NCBI RefSeq assembly: GCF_011764425.1
Contig: NZ_BLPF01000001.1
Span: forward strand, 4,703,001-4,767,000
Direction of reading: 5' to 3'
DNA: 64,000 bases
Origin: Phytohabitans houttuyneae
Lineage (GTDB): Bacteria > Actinomycetota > Actinomycetes > Mycobacteriales > Micromonosporaceae
Shown: positions 52,827 through 62,895 of the stretch, piece after piece
Layout: each line of letters starts with the position of its first letter
Position numbering within the stretch: the stretch's first letter is position 1
Translations under genes and position numbers: made by a program
Notes under the pieces: generated by a model
Database searches by the model: none
Told to the model about the DNA's origin: nothing
The model's input: the letters and a program-made list of their open reading frames with translations, nothing else

Positions 52827-54007
52827 GGCTTGTCGAGGCATGGCGGGTCGCGCTCGACGCCCTGCGGGCCAACCGGCTGCGCAGCGGCCTGACCATGCTC
52901 GGCGTGGTGATCGGTGTCGCCGCGGTGGTGGTGCTCGTGGCGATCGGCACCGGAGCCAAGCGCGAGGTCGAGCAGCAGGTCGAAGGGCTCGGCTCCAACC
53001 TGCTGATCGTGGTGCCGGGACGGCTGGAGTTCAACTCGGCGCCCTCGGTTTCCCGCCTTTCGCTGTCCGATGTGGAAGCTGTGGGCCGGGTGGTCGGCGA
53101 TCCCTCGCGGGTGGCGGTCACCGTCACGTCGGGGGAGACGGTCCGCGCCGGCAACCTGTCGACGTTCACCACCGTGCAGGGCGTACTGGAGACCACGCCG
53201 CAGGTCTTCGTCCGGAACGTCGCGCGCGGCAGCTACCTAACATCGTCCGATGTGGACACCGCCCGTCGCGTGGCGGTGCTCGGCGCGACCGTCGCCCGTT
53301 CCCTCTTCGGCGACCGCGACGCGGTGGGGCAGCAGGTGTCCGTGGCGGGCGTACGGTTTCGCGTCATCGGCGTCTTCGCACCACTCGGCCAAAGCCTCGG
53401 CGTCGACCGGGACGACGAGGTGCACATCCCGGTGACGACGGCGCACCGCCTGTACGGGACGAACCGTATCGACGGCATCGCGGTCAAGGCGCCGGACCGG
53501 GAGCGGATCGACGCGCTCGGCGAGCGGATCGTGGCCGAGCTCAGCGAGCGCCACCCGGACACCGAGTTCAGCGCGGTGACCCAGGAGCAGATTCTCGGTG
53601 TACTCGGAGACATCCTCGGCGTGCTGACCGGTGTGCTGGCCGCCATCGCGGGCATCTCGCTGCTCGTGGGTGGGGTGGGTGTCTCCAACATCATGCTGGT
53701 CTCGGTGCGTGAGCGGACCAAGGAGATCGGCCTGCGCAAGGCGGTCGGCGCGCGGCCGCGCGACATCGGTGTGCAGTTCCTGCTGGAGGCGGTGCTGCTG
53801 ACGACCATCGGCGGGGTCACCGGCATGGCACTCGGTGTGGGCGCCGCGCTGCTGGTGGGCGAGCTTTCCCCGGTGCCCGCCGCGATCACCTGGTGGTCGC
53901 TGGCGCTGGCGTTCGGGGTGTCGGCGGCGGTGGGCATCGTCTTCGGCGTGGTGCCCGCCCAGCGCGCGGGCCGCCTCGATCCGGTGGTGGCGCTCCGCAC
54001 GGAGTAG
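52823..54007 (+). CDS. MacB/FtsX-type ABC transporter permease
   Basis: This 394-aa permease has the MacB topology: helix 1 (about 22-44), a large extracytoplasmic domain (about 48-260) and three C-terminal helices of the FtsX domain (about 275-300, 325-350, 360-382). The typical motifs LTMLGVVIGVAAVV, GGVGVSNIMLVSVRERTKEIGLRKAVGA and the C-terminal PAQRAGRLDPVVALR are complete. With the ATPase and adaptor it forms a mechanotransmission-type efflux pump for peptides, antibiotics or lipids; the substrate is unknown. Confidence 0.92.
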
Positions 54008-54219
54008 GTTGCCGGGCGGAGTTGCTGAAGGTCCGGTATGCCCCTTGGGGTGAATTATGCTGATCGCCCGGAGTGGCGACTTGACTGATCATGATCATCT
54101 GGCTGAAGGGATCGCGTGGGTCACAGCCGTCCCGGTACCGTACTAGTTACACGCGCGTAGCCCGCCGCGGCGCATCCCGTCCGGCGGCGCGCGCCGGGGA
54201 TGGGATGGGTTGGTGAGCC
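54008..54219 (+). promoter_or_regulatory. Intergenic region with palindrome upstream of HTH gene
   Basis: 212 bases. TGATCATGATCA at 54086-54097 is a perfect 12-bp palindrome that overlaps a TTGACT (-35-like) box at 54081. A second A/T-richer stretch GTACTAGTTAC near 54140 could hold a -10. A GC-rich imperfect hairpin fills 54155-54185. The palindrome is a plausible operator for the following HTH protein or another regulator. Confidence 0.45.
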
Positions 54220-54459
54220 ATGGCAGGATCACCACAGTCCGAGAGCAGACTGTCGGAGGTCAAGTTCCTGACCGTCGCTGAGGTGGCGACACTGATGCGC
54301 GTCTCGAAGATGACCGTCTATCGGCTGGTGCACTCTGGCGAGTTAACGGCGGTCCGGGTCGGCCGGTCCTTCCGGGTCCCGGAGCACGCGGTGCACGAAT
54401 ACCTTCGGGGGCATTCCAAGAGTCGGCGTAGCAGGGGCTACCCTGGTGGGCGACCGTGA
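54220..54459 (+). CDS. Excisionase-type (MerR-like) helix-turn-helix protein
   Basis: This 79-aa DNA-binding protein has a winged-helix fold like excisionases: FLTVAEVATLMRVSKMTVYRLVHSGELTAVRVGRSFRVPEHAV covers the HTH and wing (about 17-60), and the tail is basic (RGHSKSRRSRGYPGGRP). It is chromosomal, not phage-linked; homologues lie in front of the bS22-like gene in actinobacteria (Rv0500A position). The target is unknown. Confidence 0.88.
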   Translation: MAGSPQSESRLSEVKFLTVAEVATLMRVSKMTVYRLVHSGELTAVRVGRSFRVPEHAVHEYLRGHSKSRRSRGYPGGRP

Positions 54460-54565
54460 GTCCGACGGGCGTCGGCGCCCACCAGGCAGCTCCGGTCCGC
54501 TGTCCAGATTGGTCGCCGGAGGGTGACCGGCTGTAGCCGAGGAATCGCAACGGGAAGGCTTTCGT

Positions 54566-54667
54566 ATGGGCTCGGTCGTCAAGAAGCGCCGCAAGCGCAT
54601 GGCTAAGAAGAAGCACCGCAAGCTGCTGCGCAAGACCCGCGTCCAGCGTCGTCGTCTCGGCAAGTAG
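54566..54667 (+). CDS. 33-aa basic protein, bS22 / AURKAIP1-COX24 domain
   Basis: ATG 54566 encodes a 33-aa protein composed mostly of Lys and Arg: [16 protein letters not shown], then [17 protein letters not shown]. This is the highly conserved actinobacterial small ribosome-associated protein (bS22 in mycobacterial ribosome structures; Rv0500B position). It binds the decoding-centre region of the 30S subunit in those structures. A GGGAAGG ribosome-binding site lies 8 bases upstream. Confidence 0.93.
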   Translation: MGSVVKKRRKRMAKKKHRKLLRKTRVQRRRLGK

Positions 54668-54715
54668 CCACGTCCGGGTTTCCACGCCGGACGAGCATCG
54701 AAACGTGAGGTGGCG

Positions 54716-55764
54716 GTGACTGCCGCCTTGGGCGTCGTCGTGGTAACCGGCATTAGCCGGTACCTCGGCGCGCACGTCGCCGCCCGCCTCGCTGCCGATG
54801 ATCGCGTCGGCCGCGTGGTCGGTCTCGACCCCAATGAGCCCGCCGCTGAGATCCAGGAGATGCTCAGCGGCGTCGAGCACGTGCGCGCCGACGCGGGCTC
54901 GGCCCCCACGGTGGTGGCCGAGCTCGACGCCGAGGTCGTGGTGCACCTCTCGCTGGTCACGTCGCCCGAGCCGGGCGGCCGCGCCGCGATGAAGGAGCAA
55001 AACGTCATCGGCACGATGCAGCTCCTCGCCGCCTGCCAGCAGGCACCCCACCTGCGCAAGCTGGTGGTGCGCTCATCCACGGCGGCGTATGGCGCCTCGT
55101 TCCGCGACCCCGCCGTCTTCACCGAGGACACCGAGCCGCGCCAGGTGCCGCGAGGTGGCTTCGCGCGCGACATCCTCGACGTCGAGGGCTACCTGCGCGG
55201 CTTCCGCCGCCGGCGGCCCGACGTCAGCGCGACGGTGCTCCGGTTCGCGCCGTTCATCGGCTCCCGGGCCGACACCACCCTCACCCGGTACTTCGCGCAG
55301 CCCTTCGTGCCCACCGTGCTCGGCCGTGACCCGCGACTGCAGTTCCTGCACGTCGACGACGCGCTCGAAGTGCTGCACCGCTCGGTGGTGGAAGACCACC
55401 CCGGTACCTACAACGTGGCCGGCGCCGGCGTGCTCGCGCTCTCCCAGGCGATCCGGCGGGCGGGGCGGCTCGCTGTGCCGGTCTTCGAGCCCGGCCTGTC
55501 CGCCGCGGCCACGCTCGCCGGCGGGCTGCGGCTCGGCCGCTACGGGCTGGACCAGCTCGACCTCTTCGTGCACGGCCGGGTGGTCGACACCACCCGCCTC
55601 ATCGAGGAGTACGGGTTCGAGCCGCGCACCACCGCGTCAGCCTTCGACGACTTCATCCGCGGGCACGCCGACCGCGCGCTGGTGACCGCCGAACAGATGG
55701 CGGCCGCCGAGCGGACGATCCTGGACGGCATCCGGCGGGTCCGCGCCGCCGCAAGTGAGAGCTC

Positions 55765-55768
<4 letters not shown>
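54716..55768 (+). CDS. NAD-dependent epimerase/dehydratase family protein
   Basis: This 350-aa extended SDR (galE2/Rv0501-like position) has a cofactor loop VVVVTGISRYLGAHVAARL; the usual GxxGxxG is changed to G-I-S-R-Y-L-G. The catalytic region SSTAAYGASF gives Ser and Tyr, but the following Tyr-x3-Lys motif is not evident, so catalytic activity is uncertain. GTG 54716 follows GTGAGG by five bases; GTG 54710 is in frame but overlaps that site. The ATGA overlap with the acyltransferase gene suggests a shared lipid- or envelope-related role. Confidence 0.83.
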
Positions 55769-56637
<869 letters not shown>

Positions 56638-56696
56638 ATGGCCCGCGAGAGTCGGACATGGCACCAAATCACCACATGGCCAGGCGCCCCGACCGT

Positions 56697-57581
56697 CTAG
56701 CCATAACCTGACGTGTCGTCAACCCCGGCGAACTCGAAATGGAGCAGCAACTCCCCAAAGGCATCCAGGATGACGTCTGGGCTCGCAACGTCCAGATGGA
56801 CGTCTGCCGCCTGTGCGGCGTCGGTTGGATCCCAATGTGTGACCCGTACAACTTGCTCCCAAAGATCCGGATCCCGCTCGGCGCCGTAACGCGCCCAAGC
56901 CGCCAGCATTCCCGCATGCTTGGCCATCGTTATGTCCTTTTTGAGGTTGTCGCCGACATAGAGGCAACGATGCGGGGGGACACCGACCTCGCGCGCGATG
57001 CCGAGCACGACGTCCGGGTCGGGTTTCCGCTTGTGCGACGGCACCTCACGAATCTCCACCACGCTTAACGGAGTGTGCGGCGCGTCGCCGAGCGGGTGTG
57101 GCGGGCCGCTAAAGGAGGGCGCGTACACCGCCTCCAGCATCGACTGGAGGCCCAGCGTCCGTATCCGGCTTCTGATGTTTACGTCGGTGGCCTCGGTGTG
57201 ACCGAAGATTCGACAACCACTCGCCTTGATTGAGGTCAGAGTCGGCACGACATCCGAGAACAGCCGGAGGCGCTCGCTTCGGATCCGGTTGAACTCGGCG
57301 AAGGCAGGCCTCAGGAACTCGTGGCGTTCGACCTGCGGCTTGGTCGGCAGCCGTTCCTGGACGATGTCCGTCTCCAGCAGCGCAAACGGCTGCTCGGTGT
57401 TGCCTCGACGTCTGTGAACGATCTTCAAATCTTCTCGGATGCGGTCTTCGTCAACTCCTAGAAGCTCGGCTGCCTTGGCCACCATCGCGCCCAAAGCTGG
57501 GGCGAAGAAGTCCACCCATCGGTAGAGGGTGTCGTCCATGTCGAGAATGAGCACCTGGATCGATCGTCGGGGGGTTGTCAT
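56697..57581 (-). CDS. HAD-family hydrolase of an accessory pair
   Basis: This 294-aa protein has complete HAD motifs: I LILDMDDTLYRW (nucleophile Asp), II in GCRIFGHTEATD, III Lys in SHKRKPDPDVV, and IV YVGDNLKKDITMA. A helical cap of about 90 residues lies between motifs I and II, as in phosphoglycolate-phosphatase-like enzymes. The C-terminal 60 residues are an extra helical piece. The DNA is visibly less GC-rich and uses A/T-ending codons more than its neighbours, suggesting horizontal origin. ATG 57581 overlaps the stop of the metallophosphoesterase (ATGA); the two form an operon. The substrate is unknown. Confidence 0.85.
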   Translation of the reverse strand: MTTPRRSIQVLILDMDDTLYRWVDFFAPALGAMVAKAAELLGVDEDRIREDLKIVHRRRGNTEQPFALLETDIVQERLPTKPQVERHEFLRPAFAEFNRIRSERLRLFSDVVPTLTSIKASGCRIFGHTEATDVNIRSRIRTLGLQSMLEAVYAPSFSGPPHPLGDAPHTPLSVVEIREVPSHKRKPDPDVVLGIAREVGVPPHRCLYVGDNLKKDITMAKHAGMLAAWARYGAERDPDLWEQVVRVTHWDPTDAAQAADVHLDVASPDVILDAFGELLLHFEFAGVDDTSGYG

Positions 57582-59269
57582 CGATTGTCTGTCCGCTGCC
57601 AGGGCTCGATCGTGAGCGCGCCGTCCCGGTTCACCGTCAGCGGCGCCGTCCAGGTCATGAAGCGGCTGAAGGATCCGTTGGGGTCACTTCGATACATTTC
57701 TAGCTCCACGATCGAGCCTCTCACCCGGAGAAGGTTGAAGAAGTTCCGGTGTCCGTCCGTGGAGCTGGAGCCGGAGCTGCCTCCACCAACGATGTTGAAG
57801 CTACCCAGCTCCCACTGCTCGTTCGTGTACTCGGGAAGGTGGTATGCACCAGCGCGCCACACGAACGCACGGTGCTTGTGACCGTGTACCGCGAGATGCA
57901 CCCCGTCCTGCGCTGCCATCCGCTGCACCCGTGGAGCGTCGATCGCGATCCCAAAGCCCTTGTGGAACTCATCCGGCGACTCAAGATCGTCCGTTAGTGC
58001 CAAGTGATGGTGCAGCGCGAGGATCCTGAGGCCCAGCCCGGTCCGCCTCGCCCAGGCCAGCGAGGCGGCCGCCTCGCGGTAACCCGCTTCCTGCACGCGT
58101 CCCATCCCGGCGAGGAACGAGCTGCCTTGCTCGAGCGAGCTCGAGTTGACTCCCACTACGTCGACCAAGGAGCCCCCGGGGAAGACGAATCGTCGCGCCA
58201 TCGACAACTGGTCAGACGCCTGAAACCCGTAGAACGCCCTGAAGAACTCTCGGTAGTTGGCGGTGGCCTCGGCCGGTGCGACCTCAACTGGCGCGCCGTA
58301 GTCGTAGGCGTCGGCGCGGGTCCACACGATGTCGTGATTGCCGGGCACGACCACGATGTGGTCCATACTCAGTCCAAGCAGGCCGTTGGTCAGCTTGAAG
58401 AGGCCTGTTCGGGCAGCCTTGAACTCCGCGGTCGACGCCACGTAAGTCAGATCACCGGTCACAAGCACCACGCCCACGTTTCGATCGGCGCGCGTCAGGG
58501 CTTCATTGATCGCGTCGGCCATCGTAGGGGTCGTCCCTGCTTCACCTTCCAACCGCCATTGGTGCTCGGCGCGGAACCTGCCCGTCGCGTAGTGCGGGTC
58601 GGTGATGTGAAGTAGCCAATCACCAGTGCAGGACACCGGTTGGGCCGACAGCGGTCCCTCCTGCCGTTGAGTGGCGGTAAGGAAGCGTTCGGCTGCATCG
58701 TTCGAGAGACTCGGCCGTACTTCCCAGATGGTCGTGTCCATCGCCCGCAACTCGTCCGCGTCGAGGATTCGCTTGCCGGCGAGGCGATCGAGTTGGGAGC
58801 CCTGGATATGCGGCAGTGGTGGCGGCGCCGCGTAGGAAAACCGGCCGAAGAACTCGATGGGATGCTCGCTGACAGAGAGAATCCGGAGCCACCCACGGCT
58901 GTGCCGACTGTTGCGGTAGTACGAGGGGATTCCGTCACGCTCTTCCGGCGGCGGGCTCAATGAGGTGAACTGTCCGAAGTCGTCGGCAGCGGGGGAGAGG
59001 ACCCGGTCGACGATCGCGGAGTGGACCTCGCCGGAGCCGGAGTGAAACAGAGCGATCGGCACCCGCCGTCCCTGACTCGTCTCGTCGTGGATGGCCTGCC
59101 AGACGGCATCGTGACCCGGCTCGTTCGGCCTCTTCCACCAACCCCACCAGCACCAACCCCTCCTCTCGATTACGCGTCGGTGCTCCGGCAGAGTGTCGGC
59201 CACGAGATCTCGGTACCGGAACAGGAAGCGAGGGCTGGCCGGGGGAACCCGATCCTTCCCATCGGCCAT
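57578..59269 (-). CDS. Metallophosphoesterase with unassigned N-terminal domain
   Basis: This is a 563-aa protein. Residues about 12-205 form a domain I cannot assign, opening with RFLFRYRDLVADTL and a striking WCWWGWWKRPNEPG (39-52). A calcineurin-like phosphoesterase domain follows with all metal motifs: D-x-H at 224-226 (HITDPHYA), GDL with Asp273, PGNHDI (310-314), the His cluster at 420-422 and GHKH at 463-466. ATG 59269 is chosen because GGAGGT lies 8 bases upstream; the frame extends further. There is no signal peptide. It is operonic with the HAD gene, and the codon use differs from the flanks. A nucleotide-processing or conflict-related function is possible but unproven. Confidence 0.82.
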   Translation of the reverse strand: MADGKDRVPPASPRFLFRYRDLVADTLPEHRRVIERRGWCWWGWWKRPNEPGHDAVWQAIHDETSQGRRVPIALFHSGSGEVHSAIVDRVLSPAADDFGQFTSLSPPPEERDGIPSYYRNSRHSRGWLRILSVSEHPIEFFGRFSYAAPPPLPHIQGSQLDRLAGKRILDADELRAMDTTIWEVRPSLSNDAAERFLTATQRQEGPLSAQPVSCTGDWLLHITDPHYATGRFRAEHQWRLEGEAGTTPTMADAINEALTRADRNVGVVLVTGDLTYVASTAEFKAARTGLFKLTNGLLGLSMDHIVVVPGNHDIVWTRADAYDYGAPVEVAPAEATANYREFFRAFYGFQASDQLSMARRFVFPGGSLVDVVGVNSSSLEQGSSFLAGMGRVQEAGYREAAASLAWARRTGLGLRILALHHHLALTDDLESPDEFHKGFGIAIDAPRVQRMAAQDGVHLAVHGHKHRAFVWRAGAYHLPEYTNEQWELGSFNIVGGGSSGSSSTDGHRNFFNLLRVRGSIVELEMYRSDPNGSFSRFMTWTAPLTVNRDGALTIEPWQRTDNR

Positions 59270-59390
59270 GCCGGTGCACCTCCGTACGCCTGCGAAATGG
59301 TGGACAGGCACCAACGAGCGGACTCGTACGGCAGTATCACTCGGACCTGTGGCGAACACCAGGTCCACAAGGGACGCTTTCAGGTCCGGT

Positions 59391-60529
59391 TCAGCGCAGC
59401 GTTCGAAGGTCGAGCGTGTGCCAGGCGGTCGTCTCGTTGTCGCCGGTCGACCACCACAGCAGGGCGCCGCGGCTCTGCACGATGCCGACGCCGTCGGCCA
59501 CCACCACGACCTGCTTGCTCTTCAGGTCGTAGAGCAGCAGCTGCTGGGAGCTGATCGGCGCGCTCTGGTCGCCGCTGCTCTGTGACAGCACCTCAAACCT
59601 GTCGAGCAGCGCCACGTCGATCACCGAGGCGGTGGCCGCGCCGCCCGCAACCCGGCGGCGGTCGGTGCCGTCCGGCCGCATCAGGTCGATGCGCGACGGG
59701 CCGTCGCCGGCCAGCACGAGCACGCGGCACCAGGCCGGGCTGCAGGTGGCCAGCTCGGTCGCGGACGCCGGGACGTTGGTGACCTGCCCGGTGTCGAGGC
59801 TGCGGAGCTGGACCGGGCCGGTCTGCCCGCTGCCGGCGCTCACCAGCCACGGCCAGGCCGAGAGTGCCCACGCGCCGGGCTCGGTGCGTTTGGAGACTGT
59901 GCCGCCGGCTAGCGGTATCGAACGGATCTCGGTCGCGGTGTCGCCCCGCGGGGAGACCGACACCCAGTGCAGCCGGCCGCCGGCGAGCACCATGTCGTAC
60001 TGCGAGTTGAAGAGGACCACGTCGCCGGTGTCCTCCGTGAGGAGCCGGGGTGGCGTGCCGCTGGCCACGTTTGCGACCCACATCGTGGTGCGGGCGGTGC
60101 CATCGGCGTCGCTCACCGACTCCGCCCAGGCCACCTCGTCGCCCGCGCGGACGAAGCCGCCGAACTGCGGGGTCGACCCCGCCGGCAGGCGGCGCAGCTC
60201 GCGCGGTGTGCCGCCGGCGGCGCTCAGCTGCAGGACCTGGTCGGTGCCGTCCGGCGCCGTGCCCAGCGAGGTCTTCGCGTCGAGGAAGTAGAGCGGGGTG
60301 TACCGCAGGCCGCCGGCGATGTCGGCGCGCTCAGCGTCCGGCCACACCTGGGCGACCGTGCGGGGCGGCTCGGGTCCGGTGGGCCGCTTGTGGTCGGGCG
60401 AGAGGGCGAGCAGGGTGCCGGCGGCCGCCAGCGCGACCCCGAGGCCGGCCAGGCCGACCGTCCGCCGGGGGAGGGGCGCCGGCCGGGGCGCGGCGCGGGC
60501 ACCACCGGTCGCCCGGCGGTGAGCGTCAC
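59391..60529 (-). CDS. Membrane-anchored beta-propeller-like protein (5' frameshift)
   Basis: This protein has one transmembrane helix (TVGLAGLGVALAAAGTLLAL) and a 310-aa extracytoplasmic region with recurring strand patterns resembling TolB/WD-like propeller blades (TDRRRVAGGAA, QLLLYDLKSKQVVVVADG). The start GTG 60529 overlaps the stop of the HAD-IB gene (GTGA) and gives MTLTAGRPVVPAPRP, but the rest of the protein is in another frame. One C added in CGCCCCGG near 60487 joins them (about 379 aa). The family is unknown. It is co-translated with the HAD-IB gene, which precedes it. Confidence 0.7.
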
Positions 60530-61422
60530 CGGCGAGACCTGCGGCGGCGGAACGCCATGCCCGCGGCGACCGCGCCGACGAGGATCGCGGTGGCGGCGGT
60601 CGTGGGTACCGCGATCTTGGCGGCCTTGCGCCCGGTGCGGAAGTCGCGCACCTCCCAGCCTCGCTCGCGGGCCTCGGCGAGCAGCGCGCTGTCCGGGTTG
60701 ACCGCGACCGCGTTGCCGACGATCGAGAGCATCGGGATGTCGTTGGACGAGTCGCTGTAGGCGGTGCAGCGGGACAGGTCGAGCCCTTCGACGGTGGCGA
60801 GCTGGCGGATCGCGTCAGCCTTTGCCGGGCCGTGCATGAGGTCGCCGACCAGGCGTCCGGTGTACGCACCCTCCTTGACCTCGGCGACCGTGCCGACCGC
60901 GCCGGTGAGGCCGAGGCGCCCGGCGATCACCCGGCCGAGCTCGACCGGTGCCGCGCTGACCAGCCAGACCCGCTGGCCGGCGTCGAGGTGGAGCTGGGCG
61001 AGCGCCCGGGTGCCGGCCCAGATCCGCTCGGCCATCAGCTCGTCGAAGATCTCCTCGCTGAGCCGCTCCATGTCTTCGACCCGCCAGCCCTCGACGAACG
61101 CGAGCGCGGTGGCCTTGGCCCGGGACATGTCACCGGCGTGCTCCCGGGCGAGCAGCCGGAAGCGGGCCTGCTGCCAGGCAAAACGGGCCAGGTCGCCGGT
61201 CGTGAGGTACTTGCGGGCGGCCAGGCCGCGGGCGAACCAGTAGATCGAGGCGCCCTGCATCATCGTGTTGTCGACGTCGAAGAACGCCGCTGCCTCGCTG
61301 TCCGGCGGGCCGGACAGGGCCACTTCGAGATCGGTGGCGGCCCAGCCTGCGGTGTGGCCGTAGGCGTCGGTGCTGACAGTCACCTTCTTGGACTTTCCGC
61401 CGACCCTGCGGGTGCGCGCCAC
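60526..61422 (-). CDS. HAD-IB family phosphatase (SerB1-like)
   Basis: This 298-aa HAD subfamily IB phosphatase is related to phosphoserine phosphatase. Motif I AAFFDVDNTMMQG, motif II VSAAPVELG and motif IV YSDSSNDIPML are complete, and a helical cap sits between I and II. A C-terminal hydrophobic segment (VPTTAATAILVGAVAAGMAF) and Arg tail suggest membrane attachment, as in the actinobacterial Rv0505c-type proteins. GTG 61422 follows GGAGGT by 7 bases. The physiological substrate is uncertain; serine phosphate or a lysophospholipid head group are possibilities. Confidence 0.87.
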   Translation of the reverse strand: MARTRRVGGKSKKVTVSTDAYGHTAGWAATDLEVALSGPPDSEAAAFFDVDNTMMQGASIYWFARGLAARKYLTTGDLARFAWQQARFRLLAREHAGDMSRAKATALAFVEGWRVEDMERLSEEIFDELMAERIWAGTRALAQLHLDAGQRVWLVSAAPVELGRVIAGRLGLTGAVGTVAEVKEGAYTGRLVGDLMHGPAKADAIRQLATVEGLDLSRCTAYSDSSNDIPMLSIVGNAVAVNPDSALLAEARERGWEVRDFRTGRKAAKIAVPTTAATAILVGAVAAGMAFRRRRSRR

Positions 61423-61514
61423 GCGTGGACCTCCCTCTGGCTCCCTCCTAGGGAGGGTAGCCAACGAGGCCCTGAATCTCCTTTAAAGCGAAAGCCCCTC
61501 CGGGCGGTGGGCCG

Positions 61515-61607
61515 AGGCCCTGTTTGGAAAATCCCTGCCAGGCTGCGCCGGGCCCAGACGCTGCCTGGACTCCGGCTCGCCACGACAATTCTGTTCAAAC
61601 AGGGCCT
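61515..61607. mobile_element. MITE-like element with 12-bp terminal inverted repeats
   Basis: AGGCCCTGTTTG at 61515-61526 and its perfect complement CAAACAGGGCCT at 61596-61607 enclose 69 bases without coding potential. The total length is 93 bp. The right end supplies the stop codon (CTA, read as TAG) of the anti-sigma-like gene. GCCGAG flanks both sides (61511-61516 and 61609-61614), but the left copy overlaps the repeat, so a true target duplication is unproven. It could alternatively be a long-loop terminator. Confidence 0.5.
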
Positions 61608-62706
61608 AGCCGAGCAGGTCACCGAGGATGCGTCCCAGACCGTCGAGGATTCCGTCGTCCGTGCTGGACGGCGTGGGCTCGGGCTGGTCGGCCGGACCGG
61701 AGCCATCCGGTGCCGGGCTGCCCGAAGGCGTGGTGGCCCCGGTGCTGCCGGCCGGCTTCGGGTCGGTGCCCTCCGTGCGCTCGGGGCTGGGCTTGGTGCC
61801 CTCCCGCTGCGAGCTGTCCGTGCCGGTGGCCGGGCCCGAGCGGCCCTGGCTCGGCGCCGACCAGCAGACGCCCGGCTTCGGGCCGAGCACGTCCGCGCCG
61901 ACCGTGGCGGCGTCGCCGCAGTCGAGCGTCGCGCGCAGGCCCTTGGAGCGCTGGCTCACCTCGTCGAGCACGGCGAGGGACGTCACGGCCCGGTCGCGGC
62001 TCCCGGCGGGCAGCCGGTCGAGCATCTTGGTGATCTGCTGGCGCTGGCCGCTCACGAACGTGTCGACCGCGTCCAGCGGGGTCGCGTCGTGGCGTGCCAC
62101 AGCAGCACTGTGCAGCAGCTTCGCGCCCTCGCGGGTGTCGCTGTCCATGTCGTCGAGCACGCCGGAGAATCCAGCGGTGTCGCCCACCGCGCCGGCCTCG
62201 GCGAGGCGGGTGCGGGCGAAGTCGAGGAAGAGCTGTCCGCGGGTGACGTCCGAGCTGGCGAGTGCGAGCTGGGCCCGCTCGGTGGAGCGCTTGACTCCGT
62301 ACAGAGCGTCGCCGGGCATCGCGTTTTCGCTGGCCGCGGACATGCCGGAGACGGCGATCGCGCCGACCGCCACACCGACGATCACGGCGCCACGGGCGCG
62401 GATCCGCCGGCCGGTGAACCGGGGACGCGACTCGGTCGCGAAATCAGGCTCGGGCGCATCCACCGCGGTCACGCCGATCCCGTCCCGCTCCGCCTTGGCC
62501 ACGAGCATCGCCCGCAGGCCGGTGCGGAAGTCCGGGTCGATCTCGACGTGCGGCTTTACGGCGACCAAGTGGTCACTGACCGCGATGAGCTCGGCAAGGC
62601 CCTCGTCGGCACGGTCGCGTACGTGGTGCCGGCGACCGCCGCTGGCCTCGTCGAGAAGCTGCGCGAAGCGCTCGGCGCGCCGGCGGTAGAAGACGTTCGT
62701 TGTCAC
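61606..62706 (-). CDS. DUF5667 membrane protein, probable anti-sigma factor RsbN-like
   Basis: This 366-aa protein has an N-terminal cytoplasmic helical region (MTTNVFYRRRAERFAQLLDE to about 95), one transmembrane helix (about 101-120, VIVGVAVGAIAVSGMSA), a DUF5667 helical domain (about 120-260) and a Pro/Ser/Thr/Gly-rich C-terminus. It follows a BldN-type sigma gene exactly where Streptomyces has rsbN, the membrane-bound anti-sigma factor of BldN, so the same role is inferred. GTG 62706 follows GGGAGGT by 7 bases; GTG 62715 overlaps that site. Its last codons lie in the MITE-like repeat. Confidence 0.75.
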   Translation of the reverse strand: MTTNVFYRRRAERFAQLLDEASGGRRHHVRDRADEGLAELIAVSDHLVAVKPHVEIDPDFRTGLRAMLVAKAERDGIGVTAVDAPEPDFATESRPRFTGRRIRARGAVIVGVAVGAIAVSGMSAASENAMPGDALYGVKRSTERAQLALASSDVTRGQLFLDFARTRLAEAGAVGDTAGFSGVLDDMDSDTREGAKLLHSAAVARHDATPLDAVDTFVSGQRQQITKMLDRLPAGSRDRAVTSLAVLDEVSQRSKGLRATLDCGDAATVGADVLGPKPGVCWSAPSQGRSGPATGTDSSQREGTKPSPERTEGTDPKPAGSTGATTPSGSPAPDGSGPADQPEPTPSSTDDGILDGLGRILGDLLG

Positions 62707-62895
62707 CGCGGGCACCTCCCTTCGCTGGTCACGACTGCTCGATCGACGTCGTCGCCGATCGGTGCGACGGCAGCGGAAACCGCGGGATGGGCCAGGGGGA
62801 TGTCAGCGCCACCGCCGGTCGCACCCATACAAACGCCGCGTGGGCACGACGGGTTACGGGTACGCGGAAAGCGCCATTACGAAGAGTGAGGAGAG

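Noticed and set aside
54460-54565. tRNA or small RNA gene in the gap before bS22
   Set aside because: No cloverleaf, anticodon arm or CCA-like end could be drawn; the gap is short and GC-rich without a clear fold.
60832-62889. 685-codon plus-strand frame
   Set aside because: It spans antisense of two recognised genes and an intergenic element; no motif was found.
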